Shown: in pieces, positions 63,865 to 64,000 of the stretch
Position numbering within the stretch: the stretch's first letter is position 1
Layout: each line of letters begins with the position of its first letter
From: Balneola sp.
GTDB lineage: Bacteria; Bacteroidota; Rhodothermia; Balneolales; Balneolaceae
DNA: 64,000 nt
Direction of reading: 5' to 3'
NCBI GenBank assembly: GCA_017643645.1
Contig: JAEPNB010000003.1
Location: forward strand, 124,001-188,000
Translations under genes and position numbers: made by a program
The notes under the pieces: model-generated
Database searches by the model: none
Seen by the model: only the letters and a program-made list of their open reading frames with translations
What the model was told of the DNA's origin: nothing

Positions 63865-64000
63865 TTATTCATTCATTAGTATTTGAAATTTATCAATAAA
63901 CTGTCCTATGTGATAGCCATCCATTAATGCATGATGTCCGTGTATGGAAATTGGCATCGATTTTGTTCCATTGTTCTCGGTCATTTTTCCAAATGAAATT
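63865..64000 (-). CDS. Chloramphenicol acetyltransferase-like protein, C-terminal fragment
   Basis: The last 45 codons of a gene that extends past the window end. The sequence PISIHGHHALMDGYHIGQF contains the type A CAT active-site block HHALxDGYHxGxF, where the first of the His pair in the trimer interface carries the catalytic base. The stop TAA is at 63865-63867. CAT-fold enzymes acetylate chloramphenicol or other acceptors with acetyl-CoA; the resistance role cannot be judged from this fragment. Confidence 0.85.
   Translation of the reverse strand, partial: ISFGKMTENNGTKSMPISIHGHHALMDGYHIGQFIDKFQILMNE

Overview
This 64 kb window looks like chromosomal DNA from a Balneolota/Rhodothermota-type relative of the Bacteroidota. 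Evidence for this is AT-rich DNA, TonB-dependent receptors with a carboxypeptidase-regulatory-like N-terminal domain, DUF4249, DUF5683 and PorV-type proteins, and several secreted proteins ending in a type IX secretion (T9SS) sorting domain with the YPNPFNPST signature. The phylum call is an inference from gene content. No rRNA or tRNA gene was seen. One tmRNA gene (ssrA) is present. Several genes appear to start with TTG (symporter, aminotransferase, adenosine deaminase, phosphatase, first rhomboid, LacI regulator, PIN toxin).

Layout. 1-1.5 kb: a DUF3311/sodium-solute symporter pair on the minus strand; the symporter has an in-frame stop and runs off the window. 1.6-9.2 kb: uvrC, an ECF sigma/anti-sigma pair, parA-parB with two DnaA-box matches upstream, a DUF5683 membrane protein, a LOG-family protein and a TPR protein. 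9.3-11.3 kb: transketolase, separated from the next convergent gene by a strong bidirectional terminator. 11.4-14.7 kb (minus): a T9SS-exported BNR-repeat protein and a lipoprotein. 14.8-20.2 kb: a class III aminotransferase, then a minus-strand run of TonB receptor, DUF4249 lipoprotein, DUF4159 and VOC proteins. 20.3-24.4 kb: DUF72 protein, ssrA, a SpoIIE-type phosphatase, a 353-bp repeat-rich spacer and adenosine deaminase. 24.4-31.6 kb: polA, an FAD oxidoreductase, two tandem rhomboid proteases and ispG.

31.7-56.0 kb is the most distinctive region: a co-directional alpha-glucan (starch/maltodextrin) utilisation locus. In order it encodes a double-parvulin lipoprotein, a TonB-dependent receptor, a 1281-aa exported protein, a PorV-like protein, an 875-aa T9SS-sorted protein with repeated carbohydrate-binding-like modules, a LacI-type regulator, a T9SS-sorted GH13 amylase, two lipoprotein GH13 enzymes, an MFS sugar transporter, a small antitoxin/PIN-toxin pair, and a signal-peptide-bearing type I pullulanase. 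I see no SusD-like protein. A LacI-type operator lies inside the spacer of a good sigma70-like promoter at the head of the locus. The model is surface degradation by the T9SS amylase, uptake through the TonB receptor, further hydrolysis by lipoprotein and periplasmic GH13 enzymes, import by the MFS carrier, and repression by the LacI protein.

56-64 kb: a cysteine-free thioredoxin-fold protein, a class IV aminotransferase (PabC-like), an unassigned 105-aa ORF overlapping possible RNA structure, folC, rho, a spacer with a REP-like palindrome, a B12/radical-SAM protein with a CX4CX2C cluster motif, a DHFR/RibD-like protein, and the 3' end of a chloramphenicol-acetyltransferase-like gene.
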